Assembly: GCA_900542795.1 (NCBI GenBank)
Contig: UQPD01000065.1
Span: forward strand, 1-13,711
Direction of reading: 5' to 3'
DNA: 13,711 nt
Source: an uncultured Prevotella sp.
GTDB lineage: Bacteria > Bacteroidota > Bacteroidia > Bacteroidales > Bacteroidaceae
Positions 5,308 to 12,263 of this stretch are shown in pieces (position 1 is the stretch's first letter; every line of letters begins with the position of its first letter). Both the position numbers and the translations under genes were made by a program. The notes beneath the pieces were generated by a model, which worked only from the letters and a program-made list of their open reading frames with translations, searched no databases and had not been told where the DNA came from.

Positions 5308-7842
5308 CTACAACTTCACCTCTTTAATTAAGCCCATTTTAAACAAAGAAAGGCGAATTTCAGCATACAGAATATCTTCTCCTAATTCGTTACGAACGTC
5401 CACAATTCTAACTTCAGAATGGTAAGGATGTTGTTCGAAATATTTTTTAATACGTTCGAAATGAGCTTCTGGCACCACAGCCTCAAACGGCACATCGCCA
5501 TTCTCTACAAAACGAGATAAATGGCTCATGATGGTTCCTTGGGTAAGGTCGCGCACTTCAGCTATCTCAGCAGGCGTTTTTCCCTCACGAAAAAGCCTCA
5601 ACGTGGTGTCGTAAGTACTTTCGTTAGGGAGCGAAGCGTTCTGCACATGAGGTTGAGCATCTTCTTCTGCTTGGCTAATTTTACCTGTTTCCTTATCCTC
5701 TTTATATTGAGCGATGAGTTGCAATATCTCTAAGCCATATTTTTCGAAACTTTTCTGACCAAAATGAGGAATGCGCTTAAGGTCGGCTTCAGTCATGGGC
5801 ATGTAGTTGGCAATAGCCATTAGAGATTTTGTGCTTAACACGGTGTAAGCAGGCTTAGCTATAGCCGAAGCTTTTTCGCGACGCCAGCTTTGCAAGCGAT
5901 AATAGAGCATAGCATTCTTTACCTCGCTTGGGATTGTGTACTTTCCTTCATCAGCTGCCGTATGCTGCTTGACTTTAGCGTTAGACTTAGCCTCGGCAGC
6001 CTTTGACTTCTTGTCTCCAGCCTTTGACTTCTGCTTGTCCTCTGCCTCCAAAAGTATGCGAGCACGTTTGCGCAAATACGCCTTGGTGTCAAAACCTTCT
6101 TCGGCAGCATTTTCAAGGAGTTGCGAATGCACACGGAGTTGTTTTATCAAGTCCTTCTGAGTAGTGTCCAACTGAATAGCAATACTCGCATTGTCTATGT
6201 CTAAATGCAGTGCCTGAACAAGGTTACGCAAGTCATACAATTTGTCGGCAAAATAAGCTGCGCCCTTACGAATGCGCTCTTGCAGTTGTGCATCATTGAT
6301 ATTGCCATTTGTCAAAGCCAATAACTGTTGGTATTGCGCATGGAAAACAATCGACACATTAAAAACTTGAGCATTAAACTGCTTAAGATGTTGCTCATAG
6401 CTTTGTGCCGTTTCACCATATATCTTATAGAGGTATTCTTGCAAAATGCGTGTAAGGGCAGCCAATAAAATGCGCTCTTTCTCAAAATTAAACAAGTCTG
6501 AAATTAAGCTGAGCGAATAAGCATTGCGCATGGCTGAGAGCTTTTCTTCGTCCACATGTTGCGCACGCATGTGTGCATTAAACTGGTCGATATACTTGTC
6601 AGCAATAATTGCTGATGAGGGGATAGTGGATGTGAGCACTATACCCTCAAGTGTTTTGCATCGGCTCAATGCCACATAGGTCTGACCATGAGCAAACGAG
6701 GCATGGGCATCAATCATCACGCGCTCAAAGGTTAACCCCTGACTTTTGTGAATGGTAATAGCCCAAGCAAGTTTTACAGGATATTGTGAAAAAGTACCTT
6801 CAACTACTTCTTTTATCTCTTTGGTTTCCTCGTCTATGGCGTATCTTGTGTTTTCCCACGCCTCAGGCTGCACCTTAACAAGTTTATCAGGATCGTTATT
6901 GGGACGCACTGTAAAACTTTGGTCCGAAATATCAACAATCTCCCCAATCATACCATTGTAGTAGTGTTTGTTGCTATCGTTCTTCACAAACATCACCTGC
7001 GCACCAAGTTTAAGCGACAAAACCTCATCAGTAGGGTATGACATTTCTGAGAATTTACCCTTTATTACAGCCTTATATGTATAGGTCTGCCCAGGCAACT
7101 TATCCATCTCGTGCGAATTAACCCGTTGGGCTTGCCAGTTGTGTGTAACCAACTGAATGTATCCATCAGATTTCTGTGGAACAAAATTAGGCAAATAACG
7201 TTGGTTGAGTGCATCGAGCGTTTGTTGCGACACATTGCCTTCGCGCACCTCATTGAGTAACGCAAGAAAATGTCCGTCACTTTGTCTGTAAACCTTTTCG
7301 AGCTCTACCGTCACATAATTCGTATTGCACAATGCGATGCTACTAAAGAAATAAGGTGTTGGGTAATGCTGCTTAAGCATCGACCATTCTTCATCCTTAA
7401 CCACAGGAGCTAACTGTTGTAAATCGCCTATCAACAATAGTTGCACACCGCCAAAGGGCTTGCTATTGCGACGATATTTACGCAAGGCATAATCTACGGC
7501 ATCCAACAAGTCGGCACGCACCATACTAATTTCGTCAATCACAAGCAAATCAATACTCTTAATCAATGCAATCTTTTGCTTTGTCATGGCATAGGAGGTG
7601 GGAACCTTAGTGCCTGGAATATAAGGAGCAAATGACAATTGAAAGAAGGAGTGTATGGTTACACCACCTGCATTGATAGCTGCTATGCCCGTTGGTGCTA
7701 ACACAACCATACGCTTGGGCGACTCTGTACGGAGTCTGCGCAAAAAGGTGGTTTTACCAGTTCCTGCTCGTCCTGTAAGAAACAAATGCGTATCTGTTGT
7801 TTCAATTATTTGACGAGCCAATTCTATCTGTGGATTATCCAT
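5308..7842 (-). CDS. PIF1-family helicase with HRDC and C-terminal HTH domain
   Basis: This 844-residue protein is an SF1B (PIF1/RecD-like) ATP-dependent DNA helicase. Visible motifs are Walker A GRAGTGKTT (24-32), Walker B VIDEIS (101-106), GDLQQLAPV (139-147), HKSQGLTF (365-372) and GQTYVALSRCKTLEGI (386-401). After a helical region and a Lys/Ala-rich linker (about 600-626) comes an HRDC-like domain (about 640-715, with IPHFGQKSFEKYG). A helix-turn-helix segment follows (about 743-785, EGKTPAEIAEVRDLTQGTIMSHL), like the HTH_40 unit of RecQ C-termini. The frame extends upstream to a GTG at 7887, but that codon lies inside a terminator hairpin. The ATG at 7842 is therefore preferred and gives MDNPQIELARQ just before the helicase core. 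It is probably transcribed alone, since terminators flank it. A role in DNA repair or replication maintenance is inferred. Confidence 0.93.
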   Translation of the reverse strand: MDNPQIELARQIIETTDTHLFLTGRAGTGKTTFLRRLRTESPKRMVVLAPTGIAAINAGGVTIHSFFQLSFAPYIPGTKVPTSYAMTKQKIALIKSIDLLVIDEISMVRADLLDAVDYALRKYRRNSKPFGGVQLLLIGDLQQLAPVVKDEEWSMLKQHYPTPYFFSSIALCNTNYVTVELEKVYRQSDGHFLALLNEVREGNVSQQTLDALNQRYLPNFVPQKSDGYIQLVTHNWQAQRVNSHEMDKLPGQTYTYKAVIKGKFSEMSYPTDEVLSLKLGAQVMFVKNDSNKHYYNGMIGEIVDISDQSFTVRPNNDPDKLVKVQPEAWENTRYAIDEETKEIKEVVEGTFSQYPVKLAWAITIHKSQGLTFERVMIDAHASFAHGQTYVALSRCKTLEGIVLTSTIPSSAIIADKYIDQFNAHMRAQHVDEEKLSAMRNAYSLSLISDLFNFEKERILLAALTRILQEYLYKIYGETAQSYEQHLKQFNAQVFNVSIVFHAQYQQLLALTNGNINDAQLQERIRKGAAYFADKLYDLRNLVQALHLDIDNASIAIQLDTTQKDLIKQLRVHSQLLENAAEEGFDTKAYLRKRARILLEAEDKQKSKAGDKKSKAAEAKSNAKVKQHTAADEGKYTIPSEVKNAMLYYRLQSWRREKASAIAKPAYTVLSTKSLMAIANYMPMTEADLKRIPHFGQKSFEKYGLEILQLIAQYKEDKETGKISQAEEDAQPHVQNASLPNESTYDTTLRLFREGKTPAEIAEVRDLTQGTIMSHLSRFVENGDVPFEAVVPEAHFERIKKYFEQHPYHSEVRIVDVRNELGEDILYAEIRLSLFKMGLIKEVKL

Positions 7843-7875
7843 AAGATTAAATGAGGTATACAAAGAAAAGATACT

Positions 7876-7905
7876 AAAAGAGGCCACTCTATGTAAAGTG
7901 GCCTC
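7876..7905 (-). terminator. Intrinsic terminator after the periplasmic-protein gene
   Basis: AGTGGCCTC (7897-7905) and GAGGCCACT (7880-7888) are a perfect 9-bp inverted repeat around an 8-base loop. On the minus strand a TTTT run (7879-7876) follows. It lies 19 bases past the stop of the Spy-like gene and should separate the sigma-factor cluster from the helicase gene. Confidence 0.7.
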
Positions 7906-7923
7906 CGTATTGAAAAAAGGATG

Positions 7924-8463
7924 TTAATTATTTTTTTTAGCCTTTGTCAACTGTTTGAACATACGGCGACCAAAACGGCGGTCTGCATCAATGGCTTTTA
8001 AAAGTTTACGAGCACCAACCATTTTTTGTAAACGTGCCATGTATTGTGCTTCTATACGAGAACTTTTTTTGTCAAGTTCTTGCCACTCATTGAGCACACG
8101 CTGGCAATCTCTCTCAGCCATATCGTTTTTAGCTGCCGTACGCAATGCACGTTCTTTTTGTCGTTCAATATTGCGCATACTCTCTCGCATCTCAAAAAAT
8201 ATAGGAAGGAATTCGCGAGCCTCAGCCTTTTTCATTCCAGCTTCTTTAGCAATGAAATTAGACAATTCACGTACAAATTTTTCCTTATTAAAGCCACATC
8301 CTCCCTTACCTTTATGTGGTGGTGGTAGTTGAGGGGCATGCGGACATTGCGCACCGGGTGCATCGTCAATTTGCTGAATAGTAGTAGAAAGCGATTTATT
8401 CGTGCTCACCACCATCAACAGCATAAGGGTAAAAACTATTTTAGTTATCCGTTTCATAAGCAT
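7924..8463 (-). CDS. Periplasmic Spy/CpxP-like helical protein
   Basis: This 179-residue protein has an N-terminal hydrophobic segment (about 8-20) that fits a signal peptide or anchor. The rest is long and strongly charged alpha-helix (about 60-175), ending in a basic tail. It resembles the uncharacterised Bacteroidota proteins encoded beside ECF sigma/anti-sigma pairs, often annotated as sensor of ECF-type sigma factor or periplasmic heavy-metal sensor, related in style to Spy/CpxP. A short Cys/His/Pro-rich stretch (C40, H42, H50, C56) could bind metal or form a disulfide. Its start overlaps the end of the anti-sigma gene by 23 bases (17 if the second ATG, at 8457, is used), which implies translational coupling. 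A role in envelope sensing is inferred from context. Confidence 0.7.
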   Translation of the reverse strand: MLMKRITKIVFTLMLLMVVSTNKSLSTTIQQIDDAPGAQCPHAPQLPPPHKGKGGCGFNKEKFVRELSNFIAKEAGMKKAEAREFLPIFFEMRESMRNIERQKERALRTAAKNDMAERDCQRVLNEWQELDKKSSRIEAQYMARLQKMVGARKLLKAIDADRRFGRRMFKQLTKAKKNN

Positions 8464-8791
8464 CCATTTCGGTTATATTGTTCATCATCAAGTAATCGTA
8501 GACATCATCCACACTGTTGTTGGTTGAAGCAATAGTAGCCGTTTCCGTTGTTTTTTGTTGCAACTCAGCATCTAATGTATGTTGTCCATGAGCAAAGAGC
8601 AGCGTAAGTATTGCCACACATGCCACACCGAGCCAAGGAATCCAATGCACAATGCGCATTTGTTTCTCCTCTGCCTCTTGTGTTACAGCAATGCGTTGCA
8701 TCATTCGGTCAGCAAAATCCGCCAAATACCCCTCGGGCATTACAAACGGATTGTGTTGCTTCTTTATGTCATTCACACTAAATGTTGTCAT
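8441..8791 (-). CDS. Putative single-pass anti-sigma factor
   Basis: This 116-residue protein has a cytoplasmic N-terminus carrying NPFVMPEGYLADFADRMM (14-31), a motif common in Bacteroidota anti-sigma-type proteins encoded beside ECF sigma genes. One transmembrane helix follows (about 47-67). A polar, acidic periplasmic tail (about 69-116) contains VDDVYDYLMMNN. This topology suits a membrane anti-sigma factor that holds the neighbouring sigma factor. It has no recognisable zinc-binding HxxxCxxC motif. It starts 122 bases after the sigma stop rather than overlapping it, and it overlaps the Spy-like gene downstream. The function rests on neighbourhood and topology. Confidence 0.7.
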   Translation of the reverse strand: MTTFSVNDIKKQHNPFVMPEGYLADFADRMMQRIAVTQEAEEKQMRIVHWIPWLGVACVAILTLLFAHGQHTLDAELQQKTTETATIASTNNSVDDVYDYLMMNNITEMDAYETDN

Positions 8792-8913
8792 ACGTCTATC
8801 TTTTCTTTTTATACAATTATATGACCACTAAAAAGGATAAAGGTTTAAAATGAAAGATTATTTTTTTTGAGGAGAATAGAACATTTGATTAAGTATATTA
8901 GTCCTCCCCTACT

Positions 8914-9453
8914 TCAATCCGCCATATGCATCTCACGATCATTAAAGAACTGTTCAATTTTCTTTGCAGCCAAATGGTAAGAAGCCTTCAATGCACCCAC
9001 ACTGGTTTGCAAAAGTTCGCTTATTTCTTCGTACTTACGTTCTTCAAAATAGCGCATATTGAACACCACACGTTGTTTGTCTGGCAAAGTTGCAATAGCT
9101 TGTTGCAATAACAACTCTGTTTCATCGCCATCAAAGAACGGGTCACTTTCTAACGAGCGAGTAGCCTCTAACGCATCGTCAAGACTTTCTGTCTCGCGTC
9201 GTTTTTGCAGCAAGCTCAAACACTCGTTCACTGCGATACGATACATCCAAGTAGACAATTGGCAGTCACCCCTAAAATTATCGAGTGCCTGCCAAGCCTT
9301 CATAAACGTATTTTGCATAACGTCATCCGCATCGTCATGATATTGCACCATACGTCGTATTGTTGCATATAACTGTGGCGACAAATCTTTTACCATTTCA
9401 GCAAAAGCCTTTGTACGCGTGGCTGGATTATGTAACAATGCTATGCTATACAT
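8914..9453 (-). CDS. ECF-type RNA polymerase sigma factor
   Basis: This 179-residue protein is a group 4 (ECF) sigma factor. Region 2 covers about 16-86 with DADDVMQNTFMKAWQALDNF and STWMYRIAVNECLSLLQKR, the -10 recognition and core-binding part. Region 4 covers about 115-170 with LPDKQRVVFNMRYFEERKYEEI and an HTH ending in GALKASYHLAAKKI, the -35 recognition part. Region 3 is absent, as expected. The ATG at 9453 gives a normal length. It is followed by the putative anti-sigma gene and the Spy-like gene, and the sorting-domain gene lies 64 bases upstream in the same direction. No consensus promoter was found in that 64-base gap, so read-through from upstream or an autoregulated ECF promoter is possible. 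Its targets are unknown. Confidence 0.93.
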   Translation of the reverse strand: MYSIALLHNPATRTKAFAEMVKDLSPQLYATIRRMVQYHDDADDVMQNTFMKAWQALDNFRGDCQLSTWMYRIAVNECLSLLQKRRETESLDDALEATRSLESDPFFDGDETELLLQQAIATLPDKQRVVFNMRYFEERKYEEISELLQTSVGALKASYHLAAKKIEQFFNDREMHMAD

Positions 9454-9517
9454 CTGACGCTAAAAACGTATGTTTTCTTATATATATAATGTGTGTGTAT
9501 GTTGTAAACAGAGATAC

Positions 9518-9862
9518 TTATCCTGCCACCATGATACGACGAGTTACACCACCCACGTTCACAAGATAAACACCCTTACCCAAATTCAAACGGATGGTTT
9601 TATCATTTGAGTCGATGTGAACCTCATGCTTCAATTTGCCCACAAGGTCGTACACCTTTAAGGTCTGTCCCTGACAATTCACAGCATGCACTTGCACACT
9701 TGCACCATGCACAGTCACTTCAAAACTATTAACTTGCTCGCTATACAACTCAGCCAATAAAGGTTCTGACTGAATAGGGTCACATTCCTCAGTTGCCCAC
9801 GCCATAGCAGGAGCTGCAACCGACATGACACATATAATAGTACGTAGTAAATATTTCTTCAT
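9518..9862 (-). CDS. Small secreted protein with a type IX sorting-like C-terminal domain
   Basis: This 114-residue protein has a clear signal peptide (MKKYLLRTIICVMSVAAPAMAWA, cleavage near residue 21-23). After about 25 linker residues the rest is a single beta-rich unit: FEVTVHGASVQVHAVNC (47-63), LKVYDLVGK (68-76), and a final segment (92-112) with GKGVYLVNVG. The VYDLxGK and GVYLVxVG motifs match the type A sorting domain (Por/T9SS C-terminal domain) that directs Bacteroidota proteins through the outer membrane. Here it comes almost without cargo, and the end (RRIMVAG) is slightly unlike the usual basic ending. It has its own good promoter, and the sigma gene lies 64 bases downstream. 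It could instead be a free-standing Ig-like periplasmic protein. Confidence 0.65.
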   Translation of the reverse strand: MKKYLLRTIICVMSVAAPAMAWATEECDPIQSEPLLAELYSEQVNSFEVTVHGASVQVHAVNCQGQTLKVYDLVGKLKHEVHIDSNDKTIRLNLGKGVYLVNVGGVTRRIMVAG

Positions 9863-9938
9863 AGACTTTTTATCTTTAAAATTGTTTCAAGTAGATATTC
9901 AAATAAGTTTATATTGAATTTACACACTACTTCCAATG

Positions 9939-9970
9939 CAAAGGTATGGGTTCTCCACCAAAAGTACAAA
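9939..9970 (-). promoter_or_regulatory. Promoter for the sorting-domain gene
   Basis: On the minus strand TTTG (9970-9967), a 20-base spacer and TACCTTTG (9946-9939) match the Bacteroidota promoter consensus in both boxes. Transcription would start near 9933, giving a leader of about 70 bases before the ATG at 9862. Confidence 0.75.
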
Positions 9971-9985
9971 TAAATTGGTCGTTTT

Positions 9986-10016
9986 TTTCGACAAAACCGT
10001 TTAATTTGTAATTTTG
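9986..10016 (+). promoter_or_regulatory. Promoter for the ThiE-like gene
   Basis: TTTC (9986-9989, one mismatch to TTTG), a 19-base spacer and TAATTTTG (10009-10016) form a good Bacteroidota promoter. It stands back-to-back with the minus-strand promoter at 9939-9970, only 15 bases apart. The leader to the ATG at 10053 would be about 30 bases, too short for a TPP riboswitch. Confidence 0.65.
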
Positions 10017-10052
10017 CACTACAATAACAACAAAAAGTATTCAACTAAGCAA

Positions 10053-10673
10053 ATGATTCCAATACAATTTATAACTTACACAACGCCCACACTCAGCCAC
10101 GAGGAGTCAGCCATGCGTGCGTTAGCTAGCGGTTGTCAGTGGATTGAACTACACATCGAAGAAACCGACAACGAGTTTCAAGACATTGAAAACATTGCTA
10201 AAAGACTGCTTAAAGTTTGCCACGATAAAGGAGCCACCTTGGTGCTCTACAACCTGGTAGACCTGTGCAAAAAAATTCAAGCAGATGGCGTGCGTATGCC
10301 TGCCAACTTTACAGACATGATTGAAGTGCGCGAGGCTTTGGGACATGAGTTTATCATAGGAGGAACAGCTCACACTTTCGACAGTATCAAAAAGCTCAAG
10401 CGCACAGGTACAGACTACATTTGCTCAGGTACATTTGTTGCCGAAGCACCAACACAAGAAGACTTTGACATTGCACAATGCAAACACTTAATGCGCCAAC
10501 TCTACCAAGAAGAGGTGCGCATCCCCGTATGTGTGTATGGAAATATTGCCTACAACAACATCATGCCCATTATCGAAAATGGCGCACAGGGCGTTTGCAT
10601 CAGTCAAACCTCTTTACCCATTGAGGCTAACTTGGAACAAGACATCCAGAAAATGCTTCACGCCGACCAATAA
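10053..10673 (+). CDS. ThiE-like (thiamine phosphate synthase fold) protein, active site degenerate
   Basis: This 206-residue TIM-barrel protein resembles the ThiE/TenI family: VLYNLVDLCKKIQADGVRM (64-82), IGGTAHTFDSIKKLKRTGTDYICSGTF (102-128) and VYGNIAYNNIMPIIENGAQGVCI (161-183). These correspond to the canonical ND-aDGvHlGq, iGvS-DYigvGp and GGI-GvAv segments. The catalytic signatures differ: YN replaces ND, RMPANF replaces HLGQED, and SGTFVAEAP replaces GPxFxTxTK. The ATG at 10053 is chosen because a TTG further up (10014) lies inside the -7 promoter box. No thi gene is adjacent. It may be a divergent ThiE or a TenI-like paralogue with another function. Confidence 0.75.
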   Translation: MIPIQFITYTTPTLSHEESAMRALASGCQWIELHIEETDNEFQDIENIAKRLLKVCHDKGATLVLYNLVDLCKKIQADGVRMPANFTDMIEVREALGHEFIIGGTAHTFDSIKKLKRTGTDYICSGTFVAEAPTQEDFDIAQCKHLMRQLYQEEVRIPVCVYGNIAYNNIMPIIENGAQGVCISQTSLPIEANLEQDIQKMLHADQ

Positions 10674-10690
10674 GTAGGTATTCAGAATTC
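10671..10690 (+). repeat. Copy of the fabH-era hairpin motif at the ThiE-like stop codon
   Basis: TAAGTAGGTATTCAGAAT, beginning at the stop codon itself, matches the left arm of the fabH-era hairpin 1 (TAAGTAGGTGTTCATAAT, from 2356) at 16 of 18 positions. No complementary right arm of similar quality follows here. It may be a decayed member of a dispersed repeat. Confidence 0.4.
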
Positions 10691-10748
10691 ATACGACAAA
10701 TCAGTATAGCACTTACTTCATCCCTTGTTCTTACAGATGGTTTACCCT

Positions 10749-10771
10749 AAAGAAAAAATCATTTTTTCTTT
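10749..10771. repeat. 23-bp A/T palindrome overlapping the -33 box of the next promoter
   Basis: AAAGAAAAAAT (10749-10759) and ATTTTTTCTTT (10761-10771) are exact reverse complements around a single central C. The last three bases are the TTT of the TTTG promoter box at 10769-10772. It lies 75 bases after the ThiE-like stop. It could be an operator, a UP-like A-tract element, or a weak terminator, although no U-run follows the stem. Confidence 0.5.
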
Positions 10772-10799
10772 GCCGTGCGTTACGATTAAAGTAACTTTG
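10769..10799 (+). promoter_or_regulatory. Consensus Bacteroidota promoter for the DUF151 gene
   Basis: TTTG (10769-10772), exactly 19 bases, and TAACTTTG (10792-10799) match the consensus perfectly in both boxes and spacing. The start would be near 10805, with a leader of about 65 bases. It may also drive rsmE and the following gene. Confidence 0.8.
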
Positions 10800-10868
10800 A
10801 AATCAAAATGCGCACAAAATAGGAAACGCATCCCAACATACAAATAACAAATAATTGAAAATCAACGT

Positions 10869-11432
10869 ATGTACGATAATTATACTGAATTAAAGGTTGA
10901 AAGTTTAACGCAAGGCACCAGTTTGCGGAATTCATACATTTTATTGCTTCGCGAGATGAATGGAAAGCGCTTATTACCCATTCTTCTCGACAAAAAAGGC
11001 TGTGACATGATTGCCGCCACTTTAACAAACAAAGACTATACTTGTTCACATCTCATGAATCGCTTGGCAAGTCGTGTAGGGATGACCTTACTTGGTGCAC
11101 GACTCATGCAGCCTGCTAATGGAGAAACACGTGCACTAATAGACTTTGAATTGGTAAACGAAACAGTTTCTATACAAACTTCCGTAGCCGAAGCTACCGT
11201 AGCAACATTAGAAATGCGTTCATCACTATGGATGCAAAAAGACCTTTTTGAAAAACAAGCAAATTGTCAACCTTCAGGCGAAAGAGTATCACTGCCCATC
11301 TCAGCTTTAAACAAAGAACTCATTGAAACAGCTATAAAAGATGCCGTAGCAGAAGATAACTTTGAACTAGCAAGTATACTACGCGATGAGCTTAACAGAA
11401 GAAAAGGACCAGGCACAAACGAACAAGCCTAA
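10869..11432 (+). CDS. DUF151 bifunctional-nuclease-family protein with UVR motif
   Basis: This 187-residue protein appears to be a divergent member of the DUF151/bifunctional nuclease family. The core is about 5-125: a strand with LKVESLTQGTSLRNSYILLL, then KRLLPILLDKKGCDMIAATL, LMNRLASRVGMTLLGARL, and VSIQTSVAEATVATLEMRS. A UVR (UvrB/UvrC-type) helical hairpin follows at about 147-178 (LNKELIETAIKDAVAEDNFELASILRDELNRRK), the usual C-terminal partner in Bacteroidota members. The ATG at 10869 fits the family and sits behind a consensus promoter. rsmE follows 72 bases downstream without a clear terminator. Nuclease activity is known only for some family members and is not evident here. Confidence 0.8.
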   Translation: MYDNYTELKVESLTQGTSLRNSYILLLREMNGKRLLPILLDKKGCDMIAATLTNKDYTCSHLMNRLASRVGMTLLGARLMQPANGETRALIDFELVNETVSIQTSVAEATVATLEMRSSLWMQKDLFEKQANCQPSGERVSLPISALNKELIETAIKDAVAEDNFELASILRDELNRRKGPGTNEQA

Positions 11433-11504
11433 ACGCACCATAGTAACACTTCAACATAAAACAATAAAGCGTTCATTAACAACGCATTACAAAATACGCA
11501 TTCA

Positions 11505-12263
11505 ATGAAAGAAACTCGCATATTCTACGTTCCCGAAATGGTTAATGGCTGTACAGAAATGCCTGCAGAAGAAGCAGCCCATGCCGTACGTGTGTTACGC
11601 ATGAAAGAAGGCGATGCACTAACACTTACCGATGGTGTTGGACGTTTCTATGATGCGCACATCACCTTGGCGTCGAACAAGCACTGTCAGTTTGCTATTG
11701 ACAATGAATGGAATGACCATAAGCTATGGCGCGGAAACATCCACTTAGCTGTGGCTCCTACCAAAAACATGGATCGCATGGAGTGGTTTGCTGAAAAAGC
11801 TACTGAAATTGGCGTAGACAATATCAGTCTGCTTAATTGCGCTAACTCCGAGCGTCGCGTAGTAAAAACGGAACGCCTTGAAAAGATTGTAGTTTCTGCA
11901 ATGAAACAAAGCCACAAGGCTTTTAAACCAGTTGTTTCCCCCCTTACAGACTTTAAAAAGTTTATAGCTCAACCTTTTGAGGGACAAAAGTTTATTGCAC
12001 ACTGCTACGCACCCGAGGAAACAGAAGGAACAGACGAAAGCATTCACCTTTCAGGACGCAACTTCTTAGGCGATTTATTACAGCCCGAAGGCAATGCCTT
12101 AGTTTTGATTGGTCCAGAAGGAGATTTCAGCATTGCTGAAGTAAACGAAGCTATACAGGCTGGTTTCCAACCAATTAGCTTAGGCGAAAGCAGACTACGA
12201 ACAGAAACTGCCGCATTAGTAGCCGTACACTTAATGTATTTAGCTAAACGCAATAAGCAATGA
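11505..12263 (+). CDS. rsmE: 16S rRNA (uracil1498-N3)-methyltransferase
   Basis: This 252-residue protein is RsmE, a SPOUT methyltransferase that makes m3U1498 in 16S rRNA using S-adenosylmethionine. The N-terminal PUA-like part contains HAVRVLRMKEGD (26-37). The SPOUT part shows EKATEIGVD (97-105), AMKQSHKA (132-139), the SAM-knot motif IGPEGDFS (202-209) and LGESRLRTETAAL (226-238). Asp in GPEGDFS stands where many homologues have Gly. The ATG at 11505 gives the standard length. The last bases overlap the next gene as ATGA, so the two are translationally coupled. Confidence 0.96.
   Translation: MKETRIFYVPEMVNGCTEMPAEEAAHAVRVLRMKEGDALTLTDGVGRFYDAHITLASNKHCQFAIDNEWNDHKLWRGNIHLAVAPTKNMDRMEWFAEKATEIGVDNISLLNCANSERRVVKTERLEKIVVSAMKQSHKAFKPVVSPLTDFKKFIAQPFEGQKFIAHCYAPEETEGTDESIHLSGRNFLGDLLQPEGNALVLIGPEGDFSIAEVNEAIQAGFQPISLGESRLRTETAALVAVHLMYLAKRNKQ

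Noticed and set aside
7843..7887. N-terminal extension of the helicase to a GTG at 7887
   Set aside because: The GTG lies inside the stem of the terminator hairpin at 7880-7905. The extra 15 residues are not domain-like, while the ATG at 7842 directly precedes the helicase core.
8044..8328. Plus-strand ORFs opposite the Spy-like gene
   Set aside because: Composition is Ser/Arg/Leu- or Phe-rich with no motif, and they lie wholly antisense to a gene with a good signal peptide and operon context.
10014..10052. 13-residue N-terminal extension of the ThiE-like protein to a TTG at 10014
   Set aside because: The TTG is part of the TAATTTTG promoter box, so it would not be in the message. The ATG at 10053 starts at the first beta strand.
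10017..10052. TPP riboswitch ahead of the ThiE-like gene
   Set aside because: The leader after the promoter is only about 30 bases and has no THI-box-like CUGAGA sequence.
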